In this document: in pieces, positions 26,842 to 37,848 of the stretch | Numbering within the stretch: position 1 is the stretch's first letter | Layout: every line of letters starts with the position of its first letter | Assembly (NCBI RefSeq): GCF_007845635.1 | Contig: NZ_SELG01000037.1 | Coordinates: 31,932-95,931 of the forward strand | Origin: Apibacter muscae | Lineage (GTDB): Bacteria > Bacteroidota > Bacteroidia > Flavobacteriales > Weeksellaceae | Direction: 5' to 3' | DNA length: 64,000 bases | Position numbers and translations under genes: made by a program | The notes under the pieces: generated by a model | The model's database searches: none | Seen by the model: the letters and a program-made list of their open reading frames with translations, nothing else | What the model was told of the DNA's origin: nothing

Positions 26842-26870
26842 AAAAAAGGATATTTAATATCCTTTTTTTT
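26842..26870 (+). terminator. pncB terminator
   Basis: AAAAAAGGATAT / ATATCCTTTTTT with a 3-nt loop and T tract. Confidence 0.85.
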
Positions 26871-27080
26871 AATAGTTCTACAAATATTATATAATAATAA
26901 ATTAAATACTTTGTGAACTAACGTTTACTTATAAATATTATTTCAACTATCATTTTCAATTATTTAAAAATAACACTTTATCAATTTCATATTCGTTTTT
27001 TTTAATTAAAATTTCTTTAATAGATTGATTTAAGCTATAAAAAATGATCCATAAATATTCCATTTTCCTTAATAATTCAG

Positions 27081-27088
27081 TACTTTTG
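27081..27088 (+). promoter_or_regulatory. Candidate -7 element for eno
   Basis: TACTTTTG fits TAnnTTTG, 33 nt before the eno ATG. Confidence 0.45.
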
Positions 27089-27103
27089 TAAGAAAGGTTT
27101 TAA

Positions 27104-28414
<1,311 letters not shown>

Positions 28415-28433
28415 ATAATTAATTTTTAATAAT

Positions 28434-28466
28434 AAAAAAGAGAGAATAATATTCTCTCTTTTTTTT
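28434..28466 (+). terminator. eno terminator
   Basis: AAAAGAGAGAAT / ATTCTCTCTTTT with a 3-nt loop and a long T tract. Confidence 0.88.
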
Positions 28467-28622
28467 ATAATATTAATGAATATAATTTCTTATACTTACT
28501 TCTGTCAATTTCTTTTATAACCATTAATTATTCTTAAATTTATGTAGACTTTATTTATTATTGATTTTTTTATGCTAATATTATTTCATATCTTTCTATT
28601 AGCATTATAAATATTTAAAGAA

Positions 28623-29909
28623 ATGAATGATAAAGTTAAACTATTATATAACGGGAAAGAATATGAGTATCCAATAGTTGAAAGTGTTTTAGGTGATAAA
28701 GGAATTAATATATCTAAACTTAGAGATGAAACAGGTTTAATTACTCTTGATGTTGGGTTCAAAAATACTGGGTCTACCCAAAGTAAAATTACCTATTTGG
28801 ATGGTGACTTAGGTAAATTGTATTACAGAGGATATCCAATTGAACAAATTGCAGAAAAATCCACATTCACAGAAGTCATGTATCTTTTACTTGAGGGAGA
28901 GTTACCAACCCAAGAGCAATTAAATAAATTTGAAGCAGATATAAAAAAGAATAGTTTAGTAAGTGTGGAAATGGAGCAAATCCTTAAAGCATTTCCACGA
29001 TCTGCTCACCCTATGGGTGTTTTATCAACTTTAACAAGCTCTCTTACGGCATTTAATCCTAAGGCTGTTAATATAAAATTTGAAAAAGATTTATACAATG
29101 CTTATACTCTACTTTTAGGTAAGTTTCCGGTTTTATGCGCTTGGACTTATCGTTTAAAACTAGGATTGCCATTAAATTACTCAGATAATCGATTGGATTA
29201 TCCGCATAATTTTTATCAGATGATGTTTAAAATGCCAACGGAAGACTTAGAAGTTCAAGAAGTGGTGGTTGATGCTATTAATAAATTATTAATACTTCAT
29301 GCAGAACATGAACAAAATTGTTCTGCCTCTACGGTACGTATGGTTGGTTCAGCCCATACAGGATTATTTGCTTCTATATCCGCCGGTGTATCTGCCCTTT
29401 GGGGACCTTTACACGGTGGCGCCAACCAAGCAGTTATTGAAATGCTTGAAATGATTCAAAAAGATGGGGGAGATCTACAAAAATGGGTTGATAAAGCAAA
29501 ATCAAAAAATGACGATTTTCGACTTATGGGATTTGGACATAGAGTTTATAAAAATTTTGATCCTAGAGCAAGAGTTATAAAAAAAGTTGCTGATAATATT
29601 TTTAATAAGTTAGGAATTCAAGATGAAACATTGGAAATTGCAAAAAAATTAGAAGAAGTTGCCTTAAACGATCCTTATTTTATTGAAAAAAAATTATATC
29701 CTAATGTTGACTTTTACTCAGGAATTATATATAGAGCCTTAGGTTTTCCTACTGAAATGTTTACGGTTATGTTTGCTTTAGGACGACTTCCTGGCTGGAT
29801 TGCTCAATGGAAGGAAATGAGAATTAACAATGACCCCATAAATAGACCTAGACAGATTTATATAGGAAATCCTAAAAGAGACTATATAGATATTAATTTG
29901 AGAAATTAA
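28623..29909 (+). CDS. gltA: Citrate synthase (type II)
   Basis: First step of the TCA cycle. 428 residues of the hexameric, Gram-negative type. Catalytic set visible: His in the AEHEQNCSAST region, His in WGPLHGGANQAV, and Asp in GFGHRVYKNFDPRA. The N-terminal beta domain (VKLLYNGKEYEYPIVES) is present. A hairpin terminator follows within the first codons of a falsely extended downstream frame. Confidence 0.98.
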   Translation: MNDKVKLLYNGKEYEYPIVESVLGDKGINISKLRDETGLITLDVGFKNTGSTQSKITYLDGDLGKLYYRGYPIEQIAEKSTFTEVMYLLLEGELPTQEQLNKFEADIKKNSLVSVEMEQILKAFPRSAHPMGVLSTLTSSLTAFNPKAVNIKFEKDLYNAYTLLLGKFPVLCAWTYRLKLGLPLNYSDNRLDYPHNFYQMMFKMPTEDLEVQEVVVDAINKLLILHAEHEQNCSASTVRMVGSAHTGLFASISAGVSALWGPLHGGANQAVIEMLEMIQKDGGDLQKWVDKAKSKNDDFRLMGFGHRVYKNFDPRARVIKKVADNIFNKLGIQDETLEIAKKLEEVALNDPYFIEKKLYPNVDFYSGIIYRALGFPTEMFTVMFALGRLPGWIAQWKEMRINNDPINRPRQIYIGNPKRDYIDINLRN

Positions 29910-29932
29910 TTATGTTTACATATTATAAAATT

Positions 29933-29970
29933 AAAACTTCTATAAACCATATAGAAGTTTTTAATTTTTT
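29933..29970 (+). terminator. gltA terminator
   Basis: AAAACTTCTATA / TATAGAAGTTTT with a 5-nt loop and a T tract, about 24 nt after the gltA stop. It lies inside the longest possible reading frame of the next gene and so argues for that gene's later ATG at 30002. Confidence 0.8.
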
Positions 29971-30001
29971 ATATAATTTTAATTATACAGAAATTATACC
30001 T

Positions 30002-31273
30002 ATGATTAACGAAAAATTTCTACACTATGTATGGCAATTCAAAAGATTTAATTTTCTAAATTTAAAAACAACGGATGGGGAAAGCCTTGAAATTATTAAT
30101 ACTGGAATATATAATAACAATCAAGGACCTGATTTTAAATGTGCACAGATAAAAATCAATGACTTATTATGGAATGGTAATGTTGAAATACATTTAAAAT
30201 CCTCCGATTGGAACAAACATAAGCACGAAGGTGATGATTTTTATAAATCTATTGTTTTACATGTCGTTTATGAACATGATCAACAAATTAGTTCATTGAA
30301 AAATCAATCTGTTTCAACTTTAGAACTAAAATCTTATATAGATAAAGTTCTTATAGATAATTATGTAAAACTCATTCAACAGAATTATACCTTCATACCT
30401 TGTGAAAAATTTTGCAATTCCGATTTATTATCAAAATTATCATTTTCATATGAGAGCTTATATTTAGATAAGTTACAAAGCAAATGTGAACAGATTTATA
30501 ATCTATATAAATCCAAAAAAAATAATTGGGAAGCTGTACTTGCCTCAATATTAGCCTATACTATGGGTTTAAAAATTAATGCTGAATCTTTTGAAGAAAT
30601 TTTTAATTCCATAGATTTTAAAATTATTCAAAAAAATTCATACAATTCATTGCTACTAGAATCCTTATTTTTTGGACTTACACATCAGCTATCAGATTAT
30701 AGTGACGAATATCCTAGAAATTTAAAAAAGGAATTTGATTTTCTTAGAGTAAAATTTAATATTACCGATATTAAAATTTTACTCAATTTTTTTAGACTTA
30801 GACCAGGAAATTTCCCAACTATACGACTTTCACAATTGGCTAGCCTTTTAACTCAATATCAAAATTTATTTTCTTATGTAGTTGGAGCTAAAAATATTCA
30901 ACAATATTATGTTTTACTTGATGAGGTGCAAGCGTCCAGTTACTGGAATAATCATTTTACTTTTGATAAAATATCCACGTTACATTCTGTAAAAAAATTA
31001 ACATCTTCTCAAAAAGAATTAATTATAATGAATTGTTTTTTACCCGTAAAATTTGCTTATTCAAAGAGTATTGGACAAAGCATGGATGAAGAAATTATTT
31101 CTCTAATTAGTGAATTAAAGGCTGAAAAAAATTCTATTATAGATAATTTCGAAAAACTAGGTTTAAATTTTAAAAATGCTTTGGAAACTCAAGCTATACT
31201 TTATTTATATAAAGAAAAATGTTCTAAAGTTAAATGCTTAGAATGTTCCATTGGTTATCATCTTTTACAATAA
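30002..31273 (+). CDS. DUF2851 family protein
   Basis: 423 residues from the ATG at 30002 (MINEKFLHYVWQFKRFNF), the usual N-terminus of this Bacteroidota family. An upstream in-frame ATG at 29912 is rejected because a terminator separates it. The N-terminal part has GPDFKCAQIKI and WNGNVEIHLKSSDW followed by a His-rich stretch, a pattern that may reflect a nuclease-like fold. The C-terminus holds a Cys cluster (CSKVKCLECSIGYHLL). No function is established. Confidence 0.82.
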   Translation: MINEKFLHYVWQFKRFNFLNLKTTDGESLEIINTGIYNNNQGPDFKCAQIKINDLLWNGNVEIHLKSSDWNKHKHEGDDFYKSIVLHVVYEHDQQISSLKNQSVSTLELKSYIDKVLIDNYVKLIQQNYTFIPCEKFCNSDLLSKLSFSYESLYLDKLQSKCEQIYNLYKSKKNNWEAVLASILAYTMGLKINAESFEEIFNSIDFKIIQKNSYNSLLLESLFFGLTHQLSDYSDEYPRNLKKEFDFLRVKFNITDIKILLNFFRLRPGNFPTIRLSQLASLLTQYQNLFSYVVGAKNIQQYYVLLDEVQASSYWNNHFTFDKISTLHSVKKLTSSQKELIIMNCFLPVKFAYSKSIGQSMDEEIISLISELKAEKNSIIDNFEKLGLNFKNALETQAILYLYKEKCSKVKCLECSIGYHLLQ

Positions 31274-31290
31274 TATGTATTGTTACAAGA

Positions 31291-31953
31291 TTATTTTTTT
31301 TCTTTTATTACCAAATAAATTAGATAAATTAAAGGTACTAGCATAAGCAACAAATATTTTAACTCGAAATTTATATTATAGTTACTATCCTTATACATAA
31401 TTACATAAATCAAGCCCATTAATAACCCCATAAAGGCTCCTCCTAAATGTGCATCATGCCCTATGTTACCTAGCTGAGTTTTCATCCCATAGATAGAATA
31501 GGCTAAATAAATAATTCCAAATATACATCCAGGTATAGGAATGGGAATAAACATCATTTGAAGAGACATCGTAGAATCCAAAATTACTGCTGCAAATATA
31601 AGTCCTGATACTCCACCGGAAGCTCCTATGGCGCTATAGTAAGAATTATTTCTATGAATAAACAAGGCTAAAAAATTACCTGCTAAAATTGAACTTATAT
31701 ACACTACAAAAAAGAATATCCCCCCATAGTCATTGATAAGTTTTGTTGAGAAGAAAAAAAAGGAATACATATTAAAAAAAAGATGAATAACATCTCCATG
31801 TAAAAAAGCAGAAGCTAACATTCGATCCCATTGATTTCCTTTTAATATAGCTGCTGTGTTAAATTTGTAACGATCAAAAAAATTAACATCTTTAAAACCT
31901 TTAATACTGAATAAAATTGTCAATATTATGATTCCTATACTTACAATATCCAT
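31291..31953 (-). CDS. Rhomboid-family intramembrane serine protease
   Basis: Six-helix membrane protease, 220 residues. The catalytic Ser112 is in AIGASGGVSG and His169 in HDAHLGGAFMG; the helix-2 motif HLFFNMYSFF is also typical. All key residues are present, so probably active. Encoded 3 nt downstream of the FAD oxidoreductase, same strand. Confidence 0.93.
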   Translation of the reverse strand: MDIVSIGIIILTILFSIKGFKDVNFFDRYKFNTAAILKGNQWDRMLASAFLHGDVIHLFFNMYSFFFFSTKLINDYGGIFFFVVYISSILAGNFLALFIHRNNSYYSAIGASGGVSGLIFAAVILDSTMSLQMMFIPIPIPGCIFGIIYLAYSIYGMKTQLGNIGHDAHLGGAFMGLLMGLIYVIMYKDSNYNINFELKYLLLMLVPLIYLIYLVIKEKK

Positions 31954-31956
31954 TTC

Positions 31957-33012
31957 TTACGAATTAAATCTATTAATATCTATTTCTTTTTGTAACTCTA
32001 CTTTATATTCCATATAATTGTATAGTTCCTCTGCCATTTTAGGTGCTAACATTACTCCTCTACTACCTAAACCGTTAAATAAAAACATATTTCTATATTT
32101 AGGGTGATTGCCTATCAATGGTCTGCGATCTATAACTGTAGGTCTTATACCTGCAAATTGCCTAACAATTTTATATTCAGTTTCAATAAATTTATTTAAG
32201 TTATTAATCAACTCATCCCTGCCTTCTGTTGTAACTAAGTCATTTATTGTTCTATAATGATAAGTAGCTCCTATATAATAATAGTTCTCATGATCGGTAG
32301 GCATTATAAAAACTTTAGATTTAACTATCGAAGTGAGATCTAATTTTTCAGCATGGATAAGCATGGTCTCTCCTTTTAATCCTTCCATTGGAAGATAACT
32401 AAAATATGGATTCTTTTTCAAAGAATATCCATCACAGAATACAATCTTTTTAGCCTCTATTTGTTTATATGAAATACAATTTTCCTTAGGTTCTAAAAGT
32501 GAAAAATCTAAGGTTTCGTCTATTAATTGATTCTTTGCAATAAGAAAGTTTCTAAACTGGCTCAATAGATCATTTACCCGTATTCTGCCCGTTTGTTTTA
32601 CTCTTCCTAAACCAAAGGATGCTTTAACCTGAGGATTAGAATTTGAAATGATTTCTGAATCCAAGAAAGGAATTAAATTTTCGTTTCTTAACGACTTTTT
32701 TGACCAAGTTTTAACTTCATCTTCGTTGGCTAATACTCGGAATAAATCACATCTTTTTATTAATGGAATTTGAAGTAAATTCTCGAATTGAGTAAATTCA
32801 TTGATCAATTTATCTATTTCAATTTGGGCATTCCATACGGGTGTAAATCTTTTAAGTACCACTGGATTATAAATTCCAGATGATATTACAGAGGCTGAGT
32901 TCGTAATTTTATCAATAATTTTGAAAGATTTATTGTCTTTGATTAATTGATGAGCTAAACAAGTTCCTGCCAATCCTTGACCGATAATGAGGTAATCTAA
33001 CATTAATTTCAA
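31957..33012 (-). CDS. FAD-dependent oxidoreductase (DAO family)
   Basis: 351 residues, D-amino-acid-oxidase-like fold. The N-terminal Rossmann motif is DYLIIGQGLAGTCLAHQL with an acidic residue after strand 2. The C-terminal FAD contact is LFNGLGSRGVMLAPKMAEEL, with IRPTVIDRRPLIGNHP just before. The family includes glycine/sarcosine oxidases and the MnmC oxidoreductase domain; the sequence does not decide the substrate. A GldN terminator separates it from the gld cluster. Either Met1 or Met4 could start translation. Confidence 0.82.
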   Translation of the reverse strand: MKLMLDYLIIGQGLAGTCLAHQLIKDNKSFKIIDKITNSASVISSGIYNPVVLKRFTPVWNAQIEIDKLINEFTQFENLLQIPLIKRCDLFRVLANEDEVKTWSKKSLRNENLIPFLDSEIISNSNPQVKASFGLGRVKQTGRIRVNDLLSQFRNFLIAKNQLIDETLDFSLLEPKENCISYKQIEAKKIVFCDGYSLKKNPYFSYLPMEGLKGETMLIHAEKLDLTSIVKSKVFIMPTDHENYYYIGATYHYRTINDLVTTEGRDELINNLNKFIETEYKIVRQFAGIRPTVIDRRPLIGNHPKYRNMFLFNGLGSRGVMLAPKMAEELYNYMEYKVELQKEIDINRFNS

Positions 33013-33031
33013 TATGTTTACAAATTTAAAT

Positions 33032-33069
33032 AAAAAAAGCCCTGAAATGGTATATTTCAGGGCTTTTTA
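33032..33069 (-). terminator. Terminator after the gldKLMN operon
   Basis: AAAAAGCCCTGAAAT / ATTTCAGGGCTTTTT with a 5-nt loop, 24 nt past the gldN stop. The strongest GC stem in the window. Confidence 0.9.
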
Positions 33070-33092
33070 TGTTTACTTGAATTTCATTAATT

Positions 33093-34031
33093 CTAATAAT
33101 TCCACATGTTGTTCTCTTTTTGTAGAATTTCATTTTTAATCCTATTACTTTCCTCTAATTGAGACTTTGCATCTCCTGGAATGTAATGAGAGATTTCTCC
33201 ATCTCCATACTCTGATTGAGATTTATAAATGATAGAACTAAATCTCCTAGCATTAAGAACATCGTCATAGGTAATAGACGAAGATCCATTTCTTGGATTA
33301 AAAACTGTATATCTTGATAAAACATCTCTCGCTCCCGGATAGAAAACCCAAAATAGATCAATCATTTCATCCTCTCCTTCATAACCCAATGCAGCGGCAT
33401 CGTTTAAACCTAACACTTGAGGATCAGGTCCCATAGGAGCAATACCTAACAAACGATATTTCATTTGTCCTAATCTTTTATCGATATACCACATGCCTTT
33501 AATCTTAATCAACTTAACACTTTTGGTATCCACTTTAAAATGATCAGTACCTTCCATTATATCTTGCTCAGTAATGGTTTCTCCTGAAGCTCTTTTATCC
33601 TGTAGCCAATCCGATTCTCTAACGGCTTGAATCTTACTTTTAAGATTTTCCGGATCTACTTTGGATGTAAAATTGTCATCGTCATAAACTTCAGTTATTT
33701 CACCGGCATTAATTCCATTGAAAAGAGCATCATATAAAGATACATAATTTGCTGTGACTTCATCGTGGGAATAATAATAAGGCTGATTTAACTTTTCATT
33801 TAAATCTATGATTTCCCAGACCACTCTAGACCATAAAATATCTTTATCTTGAATGTTTCCATAAGGTAAAGGTATTGGGGCTGTTGATATTGTATCTTGT
33901 CCTCCATTTACAATATCATACATTTCTGATCTCATTTCCCTAAGTTCTTGAGGAGATTTAGCATTTAAAATATTTTGTGCATAAACCCCTACACTCATTA
34001 AGGTTGTTAAGCAAACTACTAGATATTTCAT
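33093..34031 (-). CDS. gldN: Type IX secretion/gliding motility protein GldN
   Basis: Periplasmic component that forms a ring with lipoprotein GldK at the outer membrane of the T9SS. 312 residues with signal peptide (MKYLVVCLTTLMSVGVYAQ). Conserved stretches include DILWSRVVWEIIDLNEKLNQP and KLIKIKGMWYIDKRLGQMKYRLLGIAP. Last gene of gldK-L-M-N. Confidence 0.96.
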   Translation of the reverse strand: MKYLVVCLTTLMSVGVYAQNILNAKSPQELREMRSEMYDIVNGGQDTISTAPIPLPYGNIQDKDILWSRVVWEIIDLNEKLNQPYYYSHDEVTANYVSLYDALFNGINAGEITEVYDDDNFTSKVDPENLKSKIQAVRESDWLQDKRASGETITEQDIMEGTDHFKVDTKSVKLIKIKGMWYIDKRLGQMKYRLLGIAPMGPDPQVLGLNDAAALGYEGEDEMIDLFWVFYPGARDVLSRYTVFNPRNGSSSITYDDVLNARRFSSIIYKSQSEYGDGEISHYIPGDAKSQLEESNRIKNEILQKENNMWNY

Positions 34032-34060
34032 ATGAAATGAATTAATACTTATTTTTTTAT

Positions 34061-35587
34061 TTATTGTACATTAATAAGAACTGGTGAAATATTTTGTTGG
34101 GATACACCAGAAGCTTGAGCTGATATATCAAAGACAAGTACCTGATCTCCAGATTTCAACCCTTCTAAATAACCTGCGGCTGCTCTTAAAGAATTACCAC
34201 TGAAAGCTCTGGCTGAAGTACCTGGCTTTTTAACCTTAAATCCTGTTACCGTAAAGGATACTGGGAATTCAAAATCAGGAATTGCCGCTGAAATAGTTTG
34301 ATTTGAAACGGAGCTCGATGGCATACTTACCACATTCGATCCACGTATAGTACCTTGCGCTTTTGGTACATTTTTAATTCTGTAAGTGAATTTTTGAGAA
34401 ATTGGTTTGCCTGAAGATGTTTTACCAGAAACAGTAAACACTACCTGTCCACCAGCTCCAGGAGAATAATTCCATTTATTCGCTCCTCTTGAAGAAACAC
34501 TACCAGAACTTGCGGACAAACTTACAGCACCAGATATTCCAGAAATTGCTGCACTTAAAGGATTAACTACGCCTCTATACACTACATTCATATTGTCAGC
34601 CATCAAAGTAGCATTACCATCTACCTTAGAAACGACATCTGCAACTACTTCATATGTTTCATCAAATTTCTCCGTTTTCGGTCCTTGAGGTGTTTCATAA
34701 GTGATACTACCAGAAACATGTTTTAATCCTGTGCCTTCTCCTACCATACTTACTACAGCTTTACCTGAAGAAAGCGGTATGTTTCTACCTCCTAAATTAA
34801 TGGTACCTTTTAAAGTATTGTCATAAGCGCCGAATCCGATAGTTACATCAAATTTTTCGCCTGCTCTTACAAATTTAGGTGAAGATACTATAGGCATAAA
34901 TGCTTTTATTTCAATTTCAGTTTCTAATTTATTCGCCAATAAATCTCTTACAATATTACCTTCTTCTGTTCTAATGTTAGATTCTAATTTTGTAAGATTG
35001 GTTAAAGCAGCAATCATGGGTTGATCGTAAAATTGATTGGTTAACCAAGATTTATTGTTCTTATCTGAAAAATCAAACAATTGGTTTATTCTATCCTGTG
35101 TACTTTTGTTAGCCCCTTTTAAGATATATTGAGTAAAGTTTGTAACTTTAGCAATCATATCTTGCACTTCTGGAGTAGGTTTAGTATCTTCTAAAAAGAA
35201 CACTTTATTTACTACGTCTGTATTTTGTAAGGAATTATAATTGGTTTCTTCCCCGGGTTGAGGTGTAGTATAATCTGCTTGTTCTTTTAGTAAAGACTTT
35301 ACTTTTTCAATCGCAGCAAAAGCCTGCTGTGCTTGATTCTTAATTTCTGTTGCTTTTTGCGATATAACTACGTAACCTTGATCTCCATCATTCTTTTTGC
35401 TTTCAATTGACTCGTAAAAAGTAATATTGTTTTTTTCTGTTAATGTTGTTGATAATTGTAAAGATTCATTTACACCTTCAAAAGAACGTAAAACTTCTCT
35501 ATCAACATTCATTGCCAACATCGCGATAAACACTAAATACATTAGGTTTATCATTTTCTGACGTGCTGATTGTTTTCCTGCTGCCAT
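34061..35587 (-). CDS. gldM: Type IX secretion/gliding motor protein GldM
   Basis: Inner-membrane-anchored periplasmic shaft of the T9SS motor. 508 residues: one N-terminal membrane helix (MINLMYLVFIAMLAMNVDREVL), then four beta/helical periplasmic domains ending in Ig-like folds. Length is close to the 513 residues of the Flavobacterium johnsoniae protein. It pairs with GldL as the proton-driven rotary motor. Confidence 0.97.
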   Translation of the reverse strand: MAAGKQSARQKMINLMYLVFIAMLAMNVDREVLRSFEGVNESLQLSTTLTEKNNITFYESIESKKNDGDQGYVVISQKATEIKNQAQQAFAAIEKVKSLLKEQADYTTPQPGEETNYNSLQNTDVVNKVFFLEDTKPTPEVQDMIAKVTNFTQYILKGANKSTQDRINQLFDFSDKNNKSWLTNQFYDQPMIAALTNLTKLESNIRTEEGNIVRDLLANKLETEIEIKAFMPIVSSPKFVRAGEKFDVTIGFGAYDNTLKGTINLGGRNIPLSSGKAVVSMVGEGTGLKHVSGSITYETPQGPKTEKFDETYEVVADVVSKVDGNATLMADNMNVVYRGVVNPLSAAISGISGAVSLSASSGSVSSRGANKWNYSPGAGGQVVFTVSGKTSSGKPISQKFTYRIKNVPKAQGTIRGSNVVSMPSSSVSNQTISAAIPDFEFPVSFTVTGFKVKKPGTSARAFSGNSLRAAAGYLEGLKSGDQVLVFDISAQASGVSQQNISPVLINVQ

Positions 35588-35635
35588 GTTTATTTCTTAA
35601 TTTTTAATTTAATTTTAACTTTTATAAATTAACTC

Positions 35636-36298
35636 TTAAGATTTCATAGCATTAAGCATTCCACCGTATACTTTATTTAAGTTATTAAGGTTTGTAGTTA
35701 AAGTATTTAATTGATCTTTAAATTCTGTAGAATGTTCTCCTGCTTTTACTAAATCTTCTGTAAACTTTTTACCACTGTCTAGCTGCACTTGGTACAAAGC
35801 ATTTAAATTTTCTAAATGTGAAGATGCTTTTGATAGCTGATCGTTGTACTTTTGAACAGACAAATTCGCATCTACTGTTTTATTTATTCCTTCTACTGCT
35901 TGTCCGAAGTTTTCAATACCGCTTCTAAGTTTTTCTAACATATTAACATCCAATTTAGCTTGCGAAAACATTTGATCTAATTTAGAGGAAAGAGAAACTT
36001 CAACTTCTTTAATTTGTTGTGGAGTTTCTACTAATTTTTGTTTTCTTTCCACTGGTTTTCCATCTAATAATTCAGGAAATGCTTTTTCCCATTCATAATC
36101 ACCGGCAGGTGGATCGAATGCAAACACTACAAAGATAAATGCTTCTACAATTAATCCTATTGCTAAAATAGAACTCCCGTCTACAGGTCCTAAACTCCAA
36201 TGGTTAATTTTGAAAAGAGCCCCTAAAATAACTACTGCTGCTCCTAGGGAGTAAACCATGTTTAAAACCCTATCTTTTGATTTTGTTTTTACTGCCAT
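35636..36298 (-). CDS. gldL: Type IX secretion/gliding motor protein GldL
   Basis: Inner-membrane proton-channel subunit of the GldLM motor. 220 residues with two helices (about 13-31 and 43-60) and a long cytoplasmic coiled region. The second helix carries the buried Glu52 (IGLIVEAFIFVV), which corresponds to the motor-essential Glu of the Flavobacterium protein. The GALFKINHWSLGP segment with Lys30 and His33 is also conserved. Confidence 0.97.
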   Translation of the reverse strand: MAVKTKSKDRVLNMVYSLGAAVVILGALFKINHWSLGPVDGSSILAIGLIVEAFIFVVFAFDPPAGDYEWEKAFPELLDGKPVERKQKLVETPQQIKEVEVSLSSKLDQMFSQAKLDVNMLEKLRSGIENFGQAVEGINKTVDANLSVQKYNDQLSKASSHLENLNALYQVQLDSGKKFTEDLVKAGEHSTEFKDQLNTLTTNLNNLNKVYGGMLNAMKS

Positions 36299-36332
36299 TT
36301 TTGTAAATTTAAACTTTTAACTAACTAAATTT

Positions 36333-37736
36333 TTATTGTAACTTTTTAATTTTTGGAAATTTAACGTTGGATCCTTCTGGAATGGTTTGAACTCTTCTAA
36401 AGCCAATATAACTTCTCGCTGAATCTTTATGTTCCCAATCTCTTTCACTTACCATAAGCATATAACCAATGTCTTTCCACGATCCTCCTTTAATAACTTT
36501 TCTAGGATCTTCAATCCGGTTTCCTAAATAAGGATTTAATGTGGAAGATATAATGTAAGAACTATTGTTAAATGCAGACACTGTCCATTCAGAAACATTC
36601 CCAGCCATATCATACAAACCAAATCCATTTTTCTGGAAGGACTTTACAGGTGCTGTATACAAAAATCCTTTCTCTCCTTCCATATAATCTCCTCTTTTTG
36701 GTTTGAAATTTGCTAAATAGCAACCTCTATCGTCAATTAAATAAGGACCTCCCCATGGATAAGATGCATTTTCTAAACCTCCTCTTGCGGCATATTCCCA
36801 TTCCACTTCCGAAGGCAACCTGTAAGGAAACACTTTTTCAATTTTCTTTTTTCTGCTTTGGTTATAATCATTTTTAGATTTTGTACTATAGGCACAAAAT
36901 GCTCTTGCTTGATCCCAAGTAACTCCAACTACTGGATATTTAGAATACGCTTTATGCCAAAAATATTGTTCAAATAAAGGTTCGTTAAAGGAGTAATTAA
37001 AATCTCGTAGCCAAACGGTTGTATCTGGATAAATTGCTATTTCTTCTCTCTTTAGGAAACTTTCACCTCTACCCTTTTTCTTTACTGCTTCTAGCTGGTC
37101 AATCCATGTGAATTGATAAATTAATTTTCTTGGATCAATAACTCTTTCGTTATTAAATCTTTCTTCCGGTGGATAGTACATAGATTCCATCACTTCCGCA
37201 TAAGCAACATCAGGATAGTTTGCGGTTCTCCATTCCAAAGGTACAGACCAATCAAGTTTTTTAGATTCGTCATAACCTTCTCTACCTCCACGCTCTTCTA
37301 GCATTTGCTGATAAGCATTCTGCTCAGACTCTGATTTTTTATTTAGAAAAGCATATCTTCCAATTCCTTCCTCGCCTTCTTGATCAGCCCTTTCTGCTAA
37401 ACGTGTTCGAGCAATAGAATCTTTCACATACTTTATAAATTCTCTATATTCTGCGTTAGTTACTTCAGTATCATCCATATAAAAAGCAGAAACCGTAACT
37501 GTTGTTAAAGGTGCTTTTCCTACTGAACCAGAAAAATCCATGTCAGCTTGTCCCAATACAAAAGCCCCTCCTGGAATAGGAACCATACCGTAAGGCTTTT
37601 TATTATTCCATTTCTGACTTTGTTGGGTTGCAACAATTTCGCCTTGCACGCCTGGCTTACCCGCCTTTCCCTTTTTTGAAGATTTGCAAGAAGCTAATGT
37701 TGCCGTTGCTAGTAAGAGTAATAATACTTTTCTCAT
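36333..37736 (-). CDS. gldK: Type IX secretion lipoprotein GldK
   Basis: Outer-membrane lipoprotein of the T9SS ring, 467 residues. Lipobox LASC with lipidated Cys17. The body is a formylglycine-generating-enzyme (FGE/sulfatase-modifying) fold: YGMVPIPGGAFVLGQAD, FYMDDTEVTNAEYREFIKY, YPVVGVTWDQARAFCAY and LPSEVEWEYAARGG. The fold is structural in GldK, not catalytic. First gene of the gldKLMN operon. Confidence 0.96.
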   Translation of the reverse strand: MRKVLLLLLATATLASCKSSKKGKAGKPGVQGEIVATQQSQKWNNKKPYGMVPIPGGAFVLGQADMDFSGSVGKAPLTTVTVSAFYMDDTEVTNAEYREFIKYVKDSIARTRLAERADQEGEEGIGRYAFLNKKSESEQNAYQQMLEERGGREGYDESKKLDWSVPLEWRTANYPDVAYAEVMESMYYPPEERFNNERVIDPRKLIYQFTWIDQLEAVKKKGRGESFLKREEIAIYPDTTVWLRDFNYSFNEPLFEQYFWHKAYSKYPVVGVTWDQARAFCAYSTKSKNDYNQSRKKKIEKVFPYRLPSEVEWEYAARGGLENASYPWGGPYLIDDRGCYLANFKPKRGDYMEGEKGFLYTAPVKSFQKNGFGLYDMAGNVSEWTVSAFNNSSYIISSTLNPYLGNRIEDPRKVIKGGSWKDIGYMLMVSERDWEHKDSARSYIGFRRVQTIPEGSNVKFPKIKKLQ

Positions 37737-37848
37737 TATAACCGAAATGTTTCTTTTAAAAAGTGTAAATCTACTATTTTTAGTTTATATTAACTATATT
37801 TCTTATAGAACGAATATTACCTTTGTTATATTATATATAATTTAAGTT

